From assembly GCA_903832665.1 (NCBI GenBank), contig CAILCG010000022.1, positions 62,001-126,000 of the forward strand: a DNA stretch of 64,000 nucleotides. The letters are read 5' to 3'. Within the stretch, counting starts at the first letter, position 1. Each line of letters starts with the position of its first letter. The notes under the pieces were generated by a model. It was not told the origin of the DNA and did not search any database. It worked only from the letters and a program-made list of their open reading frames with translations. Position numbers and translations under genes: made by a program. Positions 7,683 to 16,992 of this stretch are shown in pieces. This DNA is from an uncultured Methanomicrobiales archaeon (GTDB lineage Archaea > Halobacteriota > Methanomicrobia > Methanomicrobiales > Methanospirillaceae).

Positions 7683-8186
7683 ATGGCAACTATTGAGGAT
7701 GCAAAAGAAGCCTTTGCCGGTGAATCACAGGCAAACCGGAAGTACCTGGCCTTCTCTGAAAAGGCAGCAGAAGAGGGTTTTAAAAATATTGCAACGCTCT
7801 ACAAGGCTGCTTCGGAAGCAGAAGCAATCCATGCAAAGAAACTTTTAAAGGTGTTGGCGGCAGTCGAGCCGACTGCAAAGAACCTTGAAGCGAGCATTGC
7901 CGGCGAGACCCATGAGTTTACTCACATGTATCCCGGGTTTGTCAAAGATGCTGAAGCGGATGGAAGGAGCGATGCGGTGCTCGCGTTTACCCATGCGATG
8001 AAAGCCGAGCAGGTGCATGCAAACCTGTACAAGAAGGCTCTCGATGCGTTGAAGGCAGGAAATGACCTCGGACGGGAAAAGATCTTCCTCTGTCCGATCT
8101 GCGGAAATATCGAGATCGGCATAGTACCCGACAAGTGTCCGATCTGCGGCGTTTTTGGAAAGCAGTTCCGGGAAATCACTCTATAA
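7683..8186 (+). CDS. rbr: Rubrerythrin
   Basis: A 167-residue protein with an N-terminal ferritin-like four-helix bundle carrying the Glu/His di-iron ligands (ESQANRKY, EAEAIHAKK, KAEQVHANLY) and a C-terminal rubredoxin domain with paired knuckles CPICGN and CPICGV. Rubrerythrin reduces hydrogen peroxide to water with electrons from rubredoxin-like carriers, a typical anaerobe defence. The 3' end overlaps the convergent LamG gene by 11 bases. The N-terminus is a short ferritin-like form common in methanogens. Confidence 0.95.
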   Translation: MATIEDAKEAFAGESQANRKYLAFSEKAAEEGFKNIATLYKAASEAEAIHAKKLLKVLAAVEPTAKNLEASIAGETHEFTHMYPGFVKDAEADGRSDAVLAFTHAMKAEQVHANLYKKALDALKAGNDLGREKIFLCPICGNIEIGIVPDKCPICGVFGKQFREITL

Positions 8187-9522
8187 TTTTTTCATCGTCA
8201 TTTTTACTATCACTGTTTTCATTATCCCACGCTTTCCTCCGTTCATTTCTGCGCCGGTGGAGCCACACAACGACAAGGATAAGGGCAATCAGAGTGGCCC
8301 ATGATGCGGAATAGATGATAATGATCGGATTGACAAACACGTTCTGCGGAATAAATGATGGAGGCAGGACCGGGGGGGCGATGCTTTCAAACTTGATGGC
8401 AATCTTTGCAGGGAACCGTTCCTTTCCATCGAAATAGCGAATGGTAACCGTTGCATTACCGGAAGGAATTACCCCTTCTGTGGGAGCGTTGTTGGTGTTG
8501 GGAAATGCGACGGTCCGGGTAATTCTGCCATGTTCATCCCCGATCTCAATATACCATGAATCAGGATATGCCCTTGAGTAAAGATCCCGGGCACTTACGG
8601 CAAGTTTTGAACCCGCGGGAAGCGTGACTTTCCAGATGCCGTTCTCGGTTTTATTTGAGAACGAAAGAATATGATTGACCGGTTGCCCTTGTCCCAAGTG
8701 TAACATACCTGATGTTGGATAACAGAACGAGGATTGGGCCTCTTCTTTTTTACCCGTCATTGGCGGGGATACCGGTTCCTGCGAGCAGCGGAACCGATCA
8801 TCCATCACCTGGCCGTAGGCAAGTGCCCGGGGATAAATCCTCACTTCATCGAGCCCGCCACGCAGATTCTCTGTGCATCCGGTATCCGGCAGGTTCCCGG
8901 TCCCTGCATTTGCCCCGAGTATTACGTAATTGGGATATGCATAGTGGATAGATCCCGTTGCGTTCTGCTGGTTTCTCAACACTCCATCGAGATAGATCTT
9001 TGTGGTCTGCCCGTCATAGGTTCCCGTGACATGATGCCACTGGTTCAATGAGATGCCCTCATGTTGGACGGGGAGGTCGAGATCCCCGAAATTTTCGAGA
9101 TTTACTGTCCACCACAGGTCCCCGCCATCTCCTATCCCCAGCCGATACCCTCCTTCATTGTACGATGAGATCAATGTCTGCGGGCGGAAAGAGTTCGTAT
9201 AAAACCATGTGGAAACAGTGATGGCTTTATCCGGGTGGTTGCGGAGAGAATACGGTACCGCAACATAACTGTTGATCCCGTTGAACAGGAGTGCACCCCC
9301 ACAACCCCCGTTCTCAATCCGGGATGCCCCGTAAATAGTCCCGCTGTTTCCGTGCCCTGAACCATCGAGAACATTTATGCCACTGCCTTCATTGAAACTC
9401 AGATAAAACGAAGGATCAGTTGTTGTATCGGTCTGACCTGAAGCAGTTCCTGCCAGCAGCAGAAAGAACAGGAAAAAAAGTGCCGGTACTCGCAGTTTCT
9501 CTCTGCTCCACATGGGGGTCAT
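8176..9522 (-). CDS. LamG-domain surface protein with signal peptide and C-terminal membrane anchor
   Basis: A 448-residue predicted exported protein. Residues about 1-30 form a signal peptide ending near AGTASGQ. A LamG/concanavalin A-like domain follows (about 40-235), with typical features such as SFNEGSG, VSTWFYT, WHHVTGTYDG and LDGVLRNQ. A second beta-rich region leads to a hydrophobic helix near residue 415 followed by HRRRNERRK, a stop-transfer anchor with a cytoplasmic basic and acidic tail. Likely cell-surface carbohydrate or protein binding; the ligand is unknown. Confidence 0.82.
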   Translation of the reverse strand: MTPMWSREKLRVPALFFLFFLLLAGTASGQTDTTTDPSFYLSFNEGSGINVLDGSGHGNSGTIYGASRIENGGCGGALLFNGINSYVAVPYSLRNHPDKAITVSTWFYTNSFRPQTLISSYNEGGYRLGIGDGGDLWWTVNLENFGDLDLPVQHEGISLNQWHHVTGTYDGQTTKIYLDGVLRNQQNATGSIHYAYPNYVILGANAGTGNLPDTGCTENLRGGLDEVRIYPRALAYGQVMDDRFRCSQEPVSPPMTGKKEEAQSSFCYPTSGMLHLGQGQPVNHILSFSNKTENGIWKVTLPAGSKLAVSARDLYSRAYPDSWYIEIGDEHGRITRTVAFPNTNNAPTEGVIPSGNATVTIRYFDGKERFPAKIAIKFESIAPPVLPPSFIPQNVFVNPIIIIYSASWATLIALILVVVWLHRRRNERRKAWDNENSDSKNDDEKIIE

Positions 9523-9636
9523 GGTATCTGATCAATGCTTTATGGGGGCTCATTAAAAAAGAATATTGCTATCGGCAGGCGCAATGACCGGGTGCTTTCT
9601 TCAATATGTTTATATGACGCCAGCGCGATTCCGGGA

Positions 9637-10797
9637 ATGATGTCACAAGTCACTGTCTACTCTACACAAAACTGTCCGTACTGTCGGATGGCCAAGGCCT
9701 TTCTTGATAAGCATGGTGTCCCGTACGAGAGCATTGATGTCGGTGCGGATACCGAAGCTGCACGGAAGATGATTGATCTCTCCGGTCAGCGCGGTGTGCC
9801 GGTGATCGTAGTCGATAATGAGGTGATTGTTGGTTTTGATTCAGAACGCCTCAATGCGCTTTTCGGGGAGCCACCTACCGGTGACAGTTACGATGTGGTT
9901 ATTGTCGGTGCCGGTCCCGCAGGGCTCACTGCGGGAGTTTACTGTGCCAGAAAGATGTTGAACACGATCATCATCAGCGAAAATATCGGCGGGCAGGCAC
10001 TGGAGTCATGGGCTATCGAGAACTACATGGGGTACCGGATGATCTCCGGTGAGGACCTGATGAAGAAGTTTGAAGAGCAGGTTCGGTTATTCAATATCAG
10101 GCTCGAACTCGATACGGTGACTACTGTTGCAAAGGATGACGGTCTTTTTACCGTAACTACGATTTCGGGAAATACCCTGAAGACGAAGTCCGTGATACTC
10201 GCACAAGGGAATCGTCAGAAAAAGCTGGGAATAGCAAATGAGGAACAGTATCTAGGCCGGGGTCTTTCGATATGCTCCACCTGCGACGGACCGCTATACA
10301 AAGGAAAGAAAGTTGCCATCGTAGGCGGAGGCAACTCTGCACTTCAGACGGCAGTTGAGATGAGCGATATCGCCCAGTCTGTCAGCCTTATCGTTCGCAG
10401 CACAATACGGGCAGATCCGATCTATGCCGACATGCTGAAAACCCGGCCGAATATTACGGTTCATACGGGCACTCACGTGTCATCCCTGCACGGGGAAAAA
10501 TTCCTTTCGGGCATCACGATCAAGGATGATCAGAGCAGGGAGCAGGATATCAGCCTAGACGGTGTTTTTATTGAGATCGGCTGGTTGCCCAATACGGAAA
10601 TGGTAGAAAATCTGGTAACACTTAACGAGAAAAAGGAGATCATCGTGGATATCAATGGCCGCACCAATATCCCCGGTATCTATGCCGCAGGAGACATAAC
10701 CTCAGTGAAGAGCAAACAGATCGTTATTGCGTGCGGTGACGGGGCGAAGGCTGCACTCGAGGTCTTTGAATACCTTTTAAAAACACCCTCTGCATAA
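9637..10797 (+). CDS. trxB: Glutaredoxin-like domain fused to thioredoxin reductase
   Basis: Start chosen at 9637 (a second ATG follows at 9640); the open frame extends upstream without family-like sequence. Residues 1-80 are a glutaredoxin fold with active site NCPYC and a cis-Pro segment RGVPVIVVDN. From about residue 88 follows a low-molecular-weight thioredoxin reductase: GAGPAG FAD loop, CSTC redox centre, GGGNSA NADP loop, and GIYAAGDIT at the end. The enzyme would pass electrons from NADPH (or another reductant) to the Cys pair and on to its own glutaredoxin domain. The thioredoxin gene is at 24717. Confidence 0.9.
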   Translation: MMSQVTVYSTQNCPYCRMAKAFLDKHGVPYESIDVGADTEAARKMIDLSGQRGVPVIVVDNEVIVGFDSERLNALFGEPPTGDSYDVVIVGAGPAGLTAGVYCARKMLNTIIISENIGGQALESWAIENYMGYRMISGEDLMKKFEEQVRLFNIRLELDTVTTVAKDDGLFTVTTISGNTLKTKSVILAQGNRQKKLGIANEEQYLGRGLSICSTCDGPLYKGKKVAIVGGGNSALQTAVEMSDIAQSVSLIVRSTIRADPIYADMLKTRPNITVHTGTHVSSLHGEKFLSGITIKDDQSREQDISLDGVFIEIGWLPNTEMVENLVTLNEKKEIIVDINGRTNIPGIYAAGDITSVKSKQIVIACGDGAKAALEVFEYLLKTPSA

Positions 10798-10844
10798 TTT
10801 TTTAAAAAGGAAAGTCTGGCTCTTTCCTGTCCCGATGTATGAAA

Positions 10845-12311
10845 TCAGATCTTTGGCGGTTTGCCCATCTGACGGTCTTTCTCCCGGTACCCCTCAAGGA
10901 GCACCGAAGCAATATTTTTCACCGGCTTATCCGTATGCCCGGCTATATGGAACTCACAGAACGGACAGGACGTAATAACGATCTCTGCGCCAGTCTTTTT
11001 GATCTCCTCTCCCCTTCGGCTGCCGAGCGCCGCTGCTTCATCCGGGTTCCCCGAGCGGACCCCGCCACCGGATCCACAGCAGATGGAGGGCATTTCCACG
11101 AGCTCCACGACCTGCCGGATCAGTTCCCTCGGCTGGTCACGGATGCCCTGCCCCCGCATAAGGTGGCAGGGATCGTGGTACATGGCTTTGATTGGCAGTC
11201 GTGCGGGGGGTTCAATACCGTACTGCGTGAGCAGCTCATTGATATCGATCACCCTGAACGGCGTTTTATAATCGTTCTTTAACGTGGTGCCGCAACCGGC
11301 GCACATGGTCAGGACCGTGTCGATGCCCCGTGAACGGAATGTTTCAATGTTCCGTTTCTGGAGATCTTCGACAAGTGCGAGCTGCCCGGTCCGGATAAGG
11401 GGAGAGCCACAACAGACCTGCTCCTTGGGGATGATAATGCGGATACCGTTCCTGCGGAGCACTTCCATAGCATCGAGTGCCGACTGCTGCTGGCGGTAGT
11501 TGTACATGCAGCCGACAAAGAACCCGACTGTGGCTCTAACCTGCCCGTACGGTTCGACCGTATCGCTCATTTTCTCAAGGAAAGATTCTGATGTGCGGGG
11601 AACACTTCTACCGGTCTCCCTGATGAGTGCCGCAACCTCCAGGTGCCGGGACAGCGTGAAGCCTCGTTTATTTGCCTGTGCACGGAGTTTCTCGATTGCT
11701 TTTGCCGGGATCTCGATCTCCTTCGGGCAGACTTTCCAGCAGGCCTGGCAGGTTGTGCAGGTGAAGAGACCTTCCCTGACCGCATCGGTTATCCGGTCGC
11801 CGCTGTCACGTGGATCGAGAGCGAGGCGCATTTCCTGCCGCATCGCCGTGGGCCCGAGAAATGTCGTCACGTCAACGGCAGGACAGACTGAGACGCACGC
11901 GAGACACTCGATACAATCCTTGAGTGGTTTCATGGCATCGATCTCGGATTTCTTCGGGAGTACCGCATGTTCGACCGGGAGAATGAATGCAATTGCCTCA
12001 AGGGTGGGAAGCAGGTCAACCACAAGATCTTTTTTTACCGGCAGATTGATAGGCTCAATCGTGATGTTGTCTTTTGCTTCTTCCATGCAGGCGAGCACCG
12101 GTTCACCATTGACGCGGACCGCACAACTTCCACACTGGCCCGAAGCACAGGAGTACCGGAACGATAGGGATGGATCGAGAGTGTCGTGAATTGCATGGAG
12201 CACATTCAGGACGCGGGCACCTTCATTCATACGAACGGTATAACTCTCAAAGTGTGAACCCTCATCCTTTGCCGGGTCGAACCGGCTGATACGGACCGTC
12301 AGGGTCTTCAT
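10845..12311 (-). CDS. tfrB: Thiol:fumarate reductase subunit B (CoM/CoB-dependent)
   Basis: 488 residues. In order: a plant-type 2Fe-2S domain (CASGQCGSC, later AC), two 4Fe-4S motifs (CIECLACVSVCP and CTTCQACWKVCP), and two CCG domains (VCCGSP, MCAGCG; ICCGSGGG) like those of HdrB. This architecture is specific to methanogen TfrB, which oxidises coenzyme M and coenzyme B to the heterodisulfide while TfrA reduces fumarate to succinate. The start overlaps the tfrA stop by four bases (ATGA). It supplies succinate to the biosynthetic part of the incomplete TCA cycle. Confidence 0.93.
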   Translation of the reverse strand: MKTLTVRISRFDPAKDEGSHFESYTVRMNEGARVLNVLHAIHDTLDPSLSFRYSCASGQCGSCAVRVNGEPVLACMEEAKDNITIEPINLPVKKDLVVDLLPTLEAIAFILPVEHAVLPKKSEIDAMKPLKDCIECLACVSVCPAVDVTTFLGPTAMRQEMRLALDPRDSGDRITDAVREGLFTCTTCQACWKVCPKEIEIPAKAIEKLRAQANKRGFTLSRHLEVAALIRETGRSVPRTSESFLEKMSDTVEPYGQVRATVGFFVGCMYNYRQQQSALDAMEVLRRNGIRIIIPKEQVCCGSPLIRTGQLALVEDLQKRNIETFRSRGIDTVLTMCAGCGTTLKNDYKTPFRVIDINELLTQYGIEPPARLPIKAMYHDPCHLMRGQGIRDQPRELIRQVVELVEMPSICCGSGGGVRSGNPDEAAALGSRRGEEIKKTGAEIVITSCPFCEFHIAGHTDKPVKNIASVLLEGYREKDRQMGKPPKI

Positions 12312-13936
12312 GCGCCCGCCTCCTTCTTCTCAATACCTTCGCGGGATTGCGACAGGAACGTATGACCGAATGGCGATGTCTGGGCATCATACTTCTGCTG
12401 TACATCCTTGCGTACGTGGGCTCCCCGCGATTCTTCCCGGATGAGTGCACTACGACAGATAAGCGAGGCGGTCAGGCACATATTCTGGAGGATACAGCAC
12501 TCTGCAAGGTTCTGCGCAGATGCAGCCCGGATATTTGCTTTGGAGAGTTTTGTAACTGTTTTGAGGGTATCCTGCAGTTCAGCAGCAGTCCGGAATATCC
12601 CTGCTCCTTTCCACATCGCCTGCTGGAGCTGTTTCCTTACGTCCGCCGGGTTTTCAGTTCCTGAATGGAATGCGTCAAGACGGTCCTGCTGCTGTTCGAT
12701 CTGCATGAGATCGATAGATGTGTCACGTTTTCCCGCAGTACCGGCCGCCAGCCCCGCGATCCTGCCAAAGACCTGGGTATCGGCAAGTGCATTGCCCCCG
12801 AGACGATTTGCACCATGCACGCCCCCGGCAACCTCTCCGCATGCATAGAGCCCGTGAAGTGCTGTGTGGCATTCCGGTGTGATTCGCAGACCCCCCATGA
12901 TGTGATGGGCAGTGGGTGCAACTTCCATCGGCTGGGTCCGGATATCCACTCCGAATTTGAGGAACTGTTCAAGCATGACGGGCAGCCGGGTCTCGATCTG
13001 TTCCCGGGGAAGATGGGTTACATCGAGATACACGCCGCCGTTTTTAGTCCCTCTTCCGTTCTGGATCTCGGTGGCAATAGCTCTTGCAACCACATCCCGG
13101 GTCGAAAGTTCCATGCGTTCGGGATCGTAATTATCCATGAACCGCTCACCCTTGATGTTCTTCAGTACTCCGCCTTCGCCGCGTACTGCTTCCGTAACGA
13201 GCCTCCCCCGCGCATCGTAGGGGAAAACGGCACCGGTCGGGTGGAACTGGATCATCTCCATATCGATCAGTTCGGCGCCTGCCCGGTACCCGATTGCATA
13301 TCCGTCTCCGGTACCGCTTGAAGAGTTGGTGGAGATGTCATAAACCTTGGTTCCACCGCCAGTAGCGAGAATAGTATTGTCGGCCTTGAGAAGGACAAAC
13401 CGTCCCTTGTCATCCAGGGCCATCGCCCCGCAGACCGTCTCACCATCCATCAGCAGGTCGATAACAGTATATTCCTGCATGAGTGTGACTTTCGTACCGT
13501 CAAGCTTCTCTACGAGAGTGGTCATCATCTCATGGCCGGTCCGATCACCCGCATAACAGGTGCGGGGAAACCGCTGGCCCCCGAACGGGCGTTGGGCGAT
13601 CTCATCTGTATCGGTGACATCGAATACTGCTCCCCATTTAATGAGATCCCCCATCCGTAAGGGAGCTTCATGCGCAAGGATCCGCACGAGCTCGGGATCA
13701 TTGAGATACGCCCCTCCCTTGAGCGTATCTTCGATATGTACCCCGCAGGAATCTGCCTCCCGCATGACAGCATTATACCCCCCTTCTGCCATCGTGGTGC
13801 ACCCGCCTTTACCCACGATGGTCTTTGACACCAGCACTGTATCACCGTAGTGAGAAGCTTCTATGGCCGCCCGAACGCCTGCTCCACCGCTCCCGATCAC
13901 CAGCACATGGCAGTCCACCACGTCATCTGCAAGCAT
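12308..13936 (-). CDS. tfrA: Thiol:fumarate reductase subunit A (FAD flavoprotein)
   Basis: A 542-residue flavoprotein of the succinate dehydrogenase/fumarate reductase family: GSGGAG dinucleotide loop at residue 16, GGCTTMAEGG flavin-attachment region, FHPTG, TEAVRGEGG, and catalytic RDVVARAI and NRLGGNAL motifs. In methanogens TfrA works with TfrB to reduce fumarate using CoM-SH and CoB-SH. The ATG at 13936 lies about 30 bases from an A/T-rich TATA-like element shared with the divergent aspartate kinase, so the transcript may be leaderless. Confidence 0.93.
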   Translation of the reverse strand: MLADDVVDCHVLVIGSGGAGVRAAIEASHYGDTVLVSKTIVGKGGCTTMAEGGYNAVMREADSCGVHIEDTLKGGAYLNDPELVRILAHEAPLRMGDLIKWGAVFDVTDTDEIAQRPFGGQRFPRTCYAGDRTGHEMMTTLVEKLDGTKVTLMQEYTVIDLLMDGETVCGAMALDDKGRFVLLKADNTILATGGGTKVYDISTNSSSGTGDGYAIGYRAGAELIDMEMIQFHPTGAVFPYDARGRLVTEAVRGEGGVLKNIKGERFMDNYDPERMELSTRDVVARAIATEIQNGRGTKNGGVYLDVTHLPREQIETRLPVMLEQFLKFGVDIRTQPMEVAPTAHHIMGGLRITPECHTALHGLYACGEVAGGVHGANRLGGNALADTQVFGRIAGLAAGTAGKRDTSIDLMQIEQQQDRLDAFHSGTENPADVRKQLQQAMWKGAGIFRTAAELQDTLKTVTKLSKANIRAASAQNLAECCILQNMCLTASLICRSALIREESRGAHVRKDVQQKYDAQTSPFGHTFLSQSREGIEKKEAGA

Positions 13937-13961
13937 CTTATTATTCTGTGCGTCGTATAGT

Positions 13962-13974
13962 TACATAAATAAAT
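13962..13974. promoter_or_regulatory. TATA-like element between tfrA and aspartate kinase
   Basis: The stretch tacataaataaat lies 26 bases before the tfrA ATG and 26 before the kinase ATG, the right distance for a near-leaderless start on either strand. Gagagaag before the kinase ATG is a possible ribosome binding site. Confidence 0.5.
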
Positions 13975-13999
13975 AGCACAGCAAAAGCGTGAGAGAAGA

Positions 14000-15400
14000 A
14001 TGAGATTTTTAATGAAATTTGGCGGGACATCCGTTGCCGATGCCCAGTGCATCAAACGCGTTGTTGACATCCTCGAGCAGCACCACAAAGCCGGCGATGA
14101 ACTGGCAGTGGTTGTATCAGCCCAGCGAGGGGTGACGGATCAGCTTATTGAGATTGCCGGAAAACTCCCGACTGCGAAGGATGATACAGCGATCGCACCG
14201 CTGATTCAGGCACTCAGCAAGCGGCACATGGTCACTCTTGAAGGTGCAGCTCCCGCACATATTGCCGAGGTGGGGTCAGCGATCGAAGAGCAGCTGATCA
14301 GTCTCCAGAGCATCCTCTTTGCTATCTATAACCTGCGCGAACTTACTCCCCGTTCACGGGACCATATCATATCGTTTGGTGAACGCCTGCTCGCTCCCAT
14401 TGTCGCTGCCGCTATTCGCGAGCGTGGCATCCCTTCAACAGCAATGGACGGCTGTGAAGCGGGAATTCTTACCTCCCCCCAGCATGGAGAATCCACCGCC
14501 CTGCATGAGAGCGATGACCGGATACAGGCAAAGATTGGACCCCTGCTTGGCAAGCAGATCCCGGTGATTATGGGGTTCATGGGCTGCAGTCGCGAGGGGA
14601 TTCTCACCACACTCGGGAGGAGCGGTTCGGACTATTCGGCATCCATTATCGGTGCCGGTATTGATGCGGATGAGATCTGGATCTGGACCGATGTTGATGG
14701 CATTATGACCTGCGATCCCCGGGTGATCAACGATGCCCGGGTTATGCATTCCCTGTCGTATCTTGAAGTAATGGAACTCTCGTACTTTGGTGCGAAAGTG
14801 ATGCACCCGCGTTCAATCGAACCGGCGATGCGCAAGAATATTCTGGTCCGGGTAAAAAACACCTTCAACCCCGCGCATCCAGGCACCGTGATCGTTCGGA
14901 ATGGCCGGCGGGACAACCGTGTGGTCAAGGCGCTCACATATATCGACAGGGTTGCGGCCATCAATATCAATGGCGCCCAGATGATCGGGCGACCGGGAGT
15001 AGCAAAAGCGATCTTCACCATCCTTGCAGATAACGAGGTGAACGTGATGATGATCTCGCAGGGTTCATCGGAGGCAAACATCTCGTTAATCATCGATGAG
15101 TCCCATCTTGGTGCCGCGGTGAATGCCCTTGCCGTCCTGATTAAACAGGGTATAGTTCGTGAAGTATCCCACAACCACGATGTCTGTGCCGTTGCCGTTG
15201 TAGGAGCCGGTATGGCAGGAGCTCCCGGGACGGGGGGGAGAATCTTTTCTTCCCTTGGCGCAGCGGGAGTCAACGTGATGATGATCTCGCAGGGTTCATC
15301 GGAAGCAAACATATCATTTGTCGTGAGCCAGAACGATGGTCCTCGTGCAGTACGGGTACTGCATGATGAATTCCAGTTATCGGAGGAATCTGATGAGTAA
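14000..15400 (+). CDS. lysC: Aspartate kinase with duplicated ACT domains
   Basis: 466 residues. The N-terminus MRFLMKFGGTSVADA is the kinase signature, with LTTLGRSGSDYSA as the nucleotide/aspartate loop. Two ACT domains follow, each with the motif VNVMMISQGSSEANIS, which is the regulatory amino-acid-binding site; the family is feedback-controlled by lysine or threonine. It makes aspartyl phosphate for threonine, methionine, lysine or related pathways. The two ACT motifs are encoded by a 32-base identical repeat. The stop overlaps purM by eight bases, an unusual pairing of amino-acid and purine genes. Confidence 0.93.
   Translation: MRFLMKFGGTSVADAQCIKRVVDILEQHHKAGDELAVVVSAQRGVTDQLIEIAGKLPTAKDDTAIAPLIQALSKRHMVTLEGAAPAHIAEVGSAIEEQLISLQSILFAIYNLRELTPRSRDHIISFGERLLAPIVAAAIRERGIPSTAMDGCEAGILTSPQHGESTALHESDDRIQAKIGPLLGKQIPVIMGFMGCSREGILTTLGRSGSDYSASIIGAGIDADEIWIWTDVDGIMTCDPRVINDARVMHSLSYLEVMELSYFGAKVMHPRSIEPAMRKNILVRVKNTFNPAHPGTVIVRNGRRDNRVVKALTYIDRVAAININGAQMIGRPGVAKAIFTILADNEVNVMMISQGSSEANISLIIDESHLGAAVNALAVLIKQGIVREVSHNHDVCAVAVVGAGMAGAPGTGGRIFSSLGAAGVNVMMISQGSSEANISFVVSQNDGPRAVRVLHDEFQLSEESDE
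15041..15303 (+). repeat. Exact 32-base direct repeat inside the aspartate kinase gene
   Basis: Copies at 15041-15072 and 15272-15303 are identical and in the same frame (231 bases apart). Each encodes the NVMMISQGSSE segment of one ACT domain. Amino-acid conservation alone does not require identity at third codon positions. Confidence 0.85.
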
Positions 15401-16385
15401 CAATGCCTATAAGGATGCGGGAGTGGACATCGATCTTGAGGCAACTGCCATCAAGTCCCTGATAAAGAATCTCACCTACCGGAGAAAAGGTTCCTGTACC
15501 ATGATGGGTGGTGTAGGACATTTTGCCGGCCTGATTGATTTCGGGGAAAACGCACTTGCCCTGACAACTGATGGCGTAGGCACGAAGATGCTGGTCGCGG
15601 ACCAGATGAAAGACTGGAGCACCGTGGGAATTGACTGTGTGGCAATGAATGTCAACGATCTCTACGTTATGAACGTAGAGCCTATCGCATTCGTGGATTA
15701 CATTGCCACTGACAAACTCTCGATTGAGAAGATGGCCCAGATTGGCATCGGGCTTAATGAAGGTGCAAAGCTGGCAAATATCGATATCGTAGGTGGCGAA
15801 ACCGCATCGCTTCGTGGGCTGGTGAACGGACTCGACCTCGCCGGTACTTGTCTTGGGATGCAGAAGAAGGACAAAATAATCTCGGGAGAAAAAATACGGC
15901 CGGGTGATCTGATCATCGGTATCCCCTCGACCGGGGTCCACAGCAACGGGTTATCCCTTGCCCGCAGTGTTGTGGAGAAGCATGCCGGTTATAACGAGAA
16001 GATGAAGAGTGGTAAGACCTTTGGCGAGGAACTGCTCACACCTACCCGGATCTACCACGAAAGCCTGAAAGTCGCTGCAGCCTGCGCCGTGCATGGCATG
16101 TGCCATGTTACCGGGGGGGGACTTCTTAACTTCAACCGCCTCAGCGAATTCGGGTTCCGGTTCGATACGCCCCTCCCCCCTCCGCAAATATTCTCCTGGA
16201 TACAGGAAGCCGGGGACATTACCGCAGCAGAGATGTACCGCACCTTTAACATGGGCATGGGTTTTGCATACGTTGTACCGGAAACAAGTGCTGCCTGTGT
16301 GCAGAAGATGGTAAATGGTGCCAAGGTTGTGGGAAAAGTAGTAAAAGAGCCCGGTGCGTTTCTTGGTGATTTGGAGATTGTATAG
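15393..16385 (+). CDS. purM: Phosphoribosylformylglycinamidine cyclo-ligase (AIR synthetase)
   Basis: 330 residues from the ATG at 15393, chosen because ggagg precedes it by seven bases and the protein opens NNAYKDAGVDID, the family N-terminus. Later landmarks are DGVGTKMLVADQ, VDCVAMNVNDL, VGGETASL, GIPSTGVHSNG and HVTGGG. It closes the imidazole ring in step five of purine synthesis using ATP. It overlaps the aspartate kinase gene by eight bases and so is probably translationally coupled. purF, an earlier step, lies 2.2 kb downstream. Confidence 0.95.
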   Translation: MSNNAYKDAGVDIDLEATAIKSLIKNLTYRRKGSCTMMGGVGHFAGLIDFGENALALTTDGVGTKMLVADQMKDWSTVGIDCVAMNVNDLYVMNVEPIAFVDYIATDKLSIEKMAQIGIGLNEGAKLANIDIVGGETASLRGLVNGLDLAGTCLGMQKKDKIISGEKIRPGDLIIGIPSTGVHSNGLSLARSVVEKHAGYNEKMKSGKTFGEELLTPTRIYHESLKVAAACAVHGMCHVTGGGLLNFNRLSEFGFRFDTPLPPPQIFSWIQEAGDITAAEMYRTFNMGMGFAYVVPETSAACVQKMVNGAKVVGKVVKEPGAFLGDLEIV

Positions 16386-16456
16386 ATCCCGCATCACACG
16401 CAAATATCGTTCTTTCTTTTTTAGCTTTTTCAGAACTGAAAAACAGGGATTACAAT

Positions 16457-16990
16457 TTAATCGTATGGTTCAGGTTCGACCGTATATGTGCTCCTCTCTG
16501 CATTATCAGCCACGATAACACTATTACCGTGTGGATCTTCAAGAATTACGGTCACTGACAGTTCCCCTCTCTTCACCCGGGCAATCTTATCGAGCAGCAC
16601 GCGGGCATTCTCCCTCTCTTCTGCATCCCCATCAATTATTGCAGATCCGATTGCCTGGATGATGCGGTCCAGGACCCCCTCGATATTGGATACAAATCCC
16701 TGGCAAGTTGGGCCGGGATCGATCCGTACCCCGAGTTCCGGGATCTCGATAGAGGCACTTGTACTCCGCATCACCCGGACAGCGAGGCCCTCTTGTGCAG
16801 TGGTCCGGTATGTGTACCGAACCGGCTCACCGTGTTTGAGCATCTGAGTATCGACGAACTTATAGCCGCATGAAGGGCAGATCGCAGAAATAATAAGAAT
16901 ATCTGAAAAATAAGGAATATTTTCTGTGGTATACAGGTATTCGATTTCAGTATTACACGTTGGGCAGGGACCCGGAACGACCGTCCTCAA
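16457..16990 (-). CDS. ZPR1-type zinc finger protein
   Basis: A 177-residue archaeal single-unit ZPR1 protein. It has the zinc finger CPTCN...CPSCGYK in the first 40 residues, followed by the beta-rich domain containing GVRIDPGPTCQGFVSNIEGVLDRI. The eukaryotic homologue binds elongation factor 1A; the archaeal role is not settled. No ATG is available: TTG at 16990 is the likely start, with ggag ten bases upstream inside the end of sepF. It follows sepF by two bases and is probably translated by coupling. Confidence 0.85.
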   Translation of the reverse strand: MRTVVPGPCPTCNTEIEYLYTTENIPYFSDILIISAICPSCGYKFVDTQMLKHGEPVRYTYRTTAQEGLAVRVMRSTSASIEIPELGVRIDPGPTCQGFVSNIEGVLDRIIQAIGSAIIDGDAEERENARVLLDKIARVKRGELSVTVILEDPHGNSVIVADNAERSTYTVEPEPYD

Positions 16991-16992
16991 CG

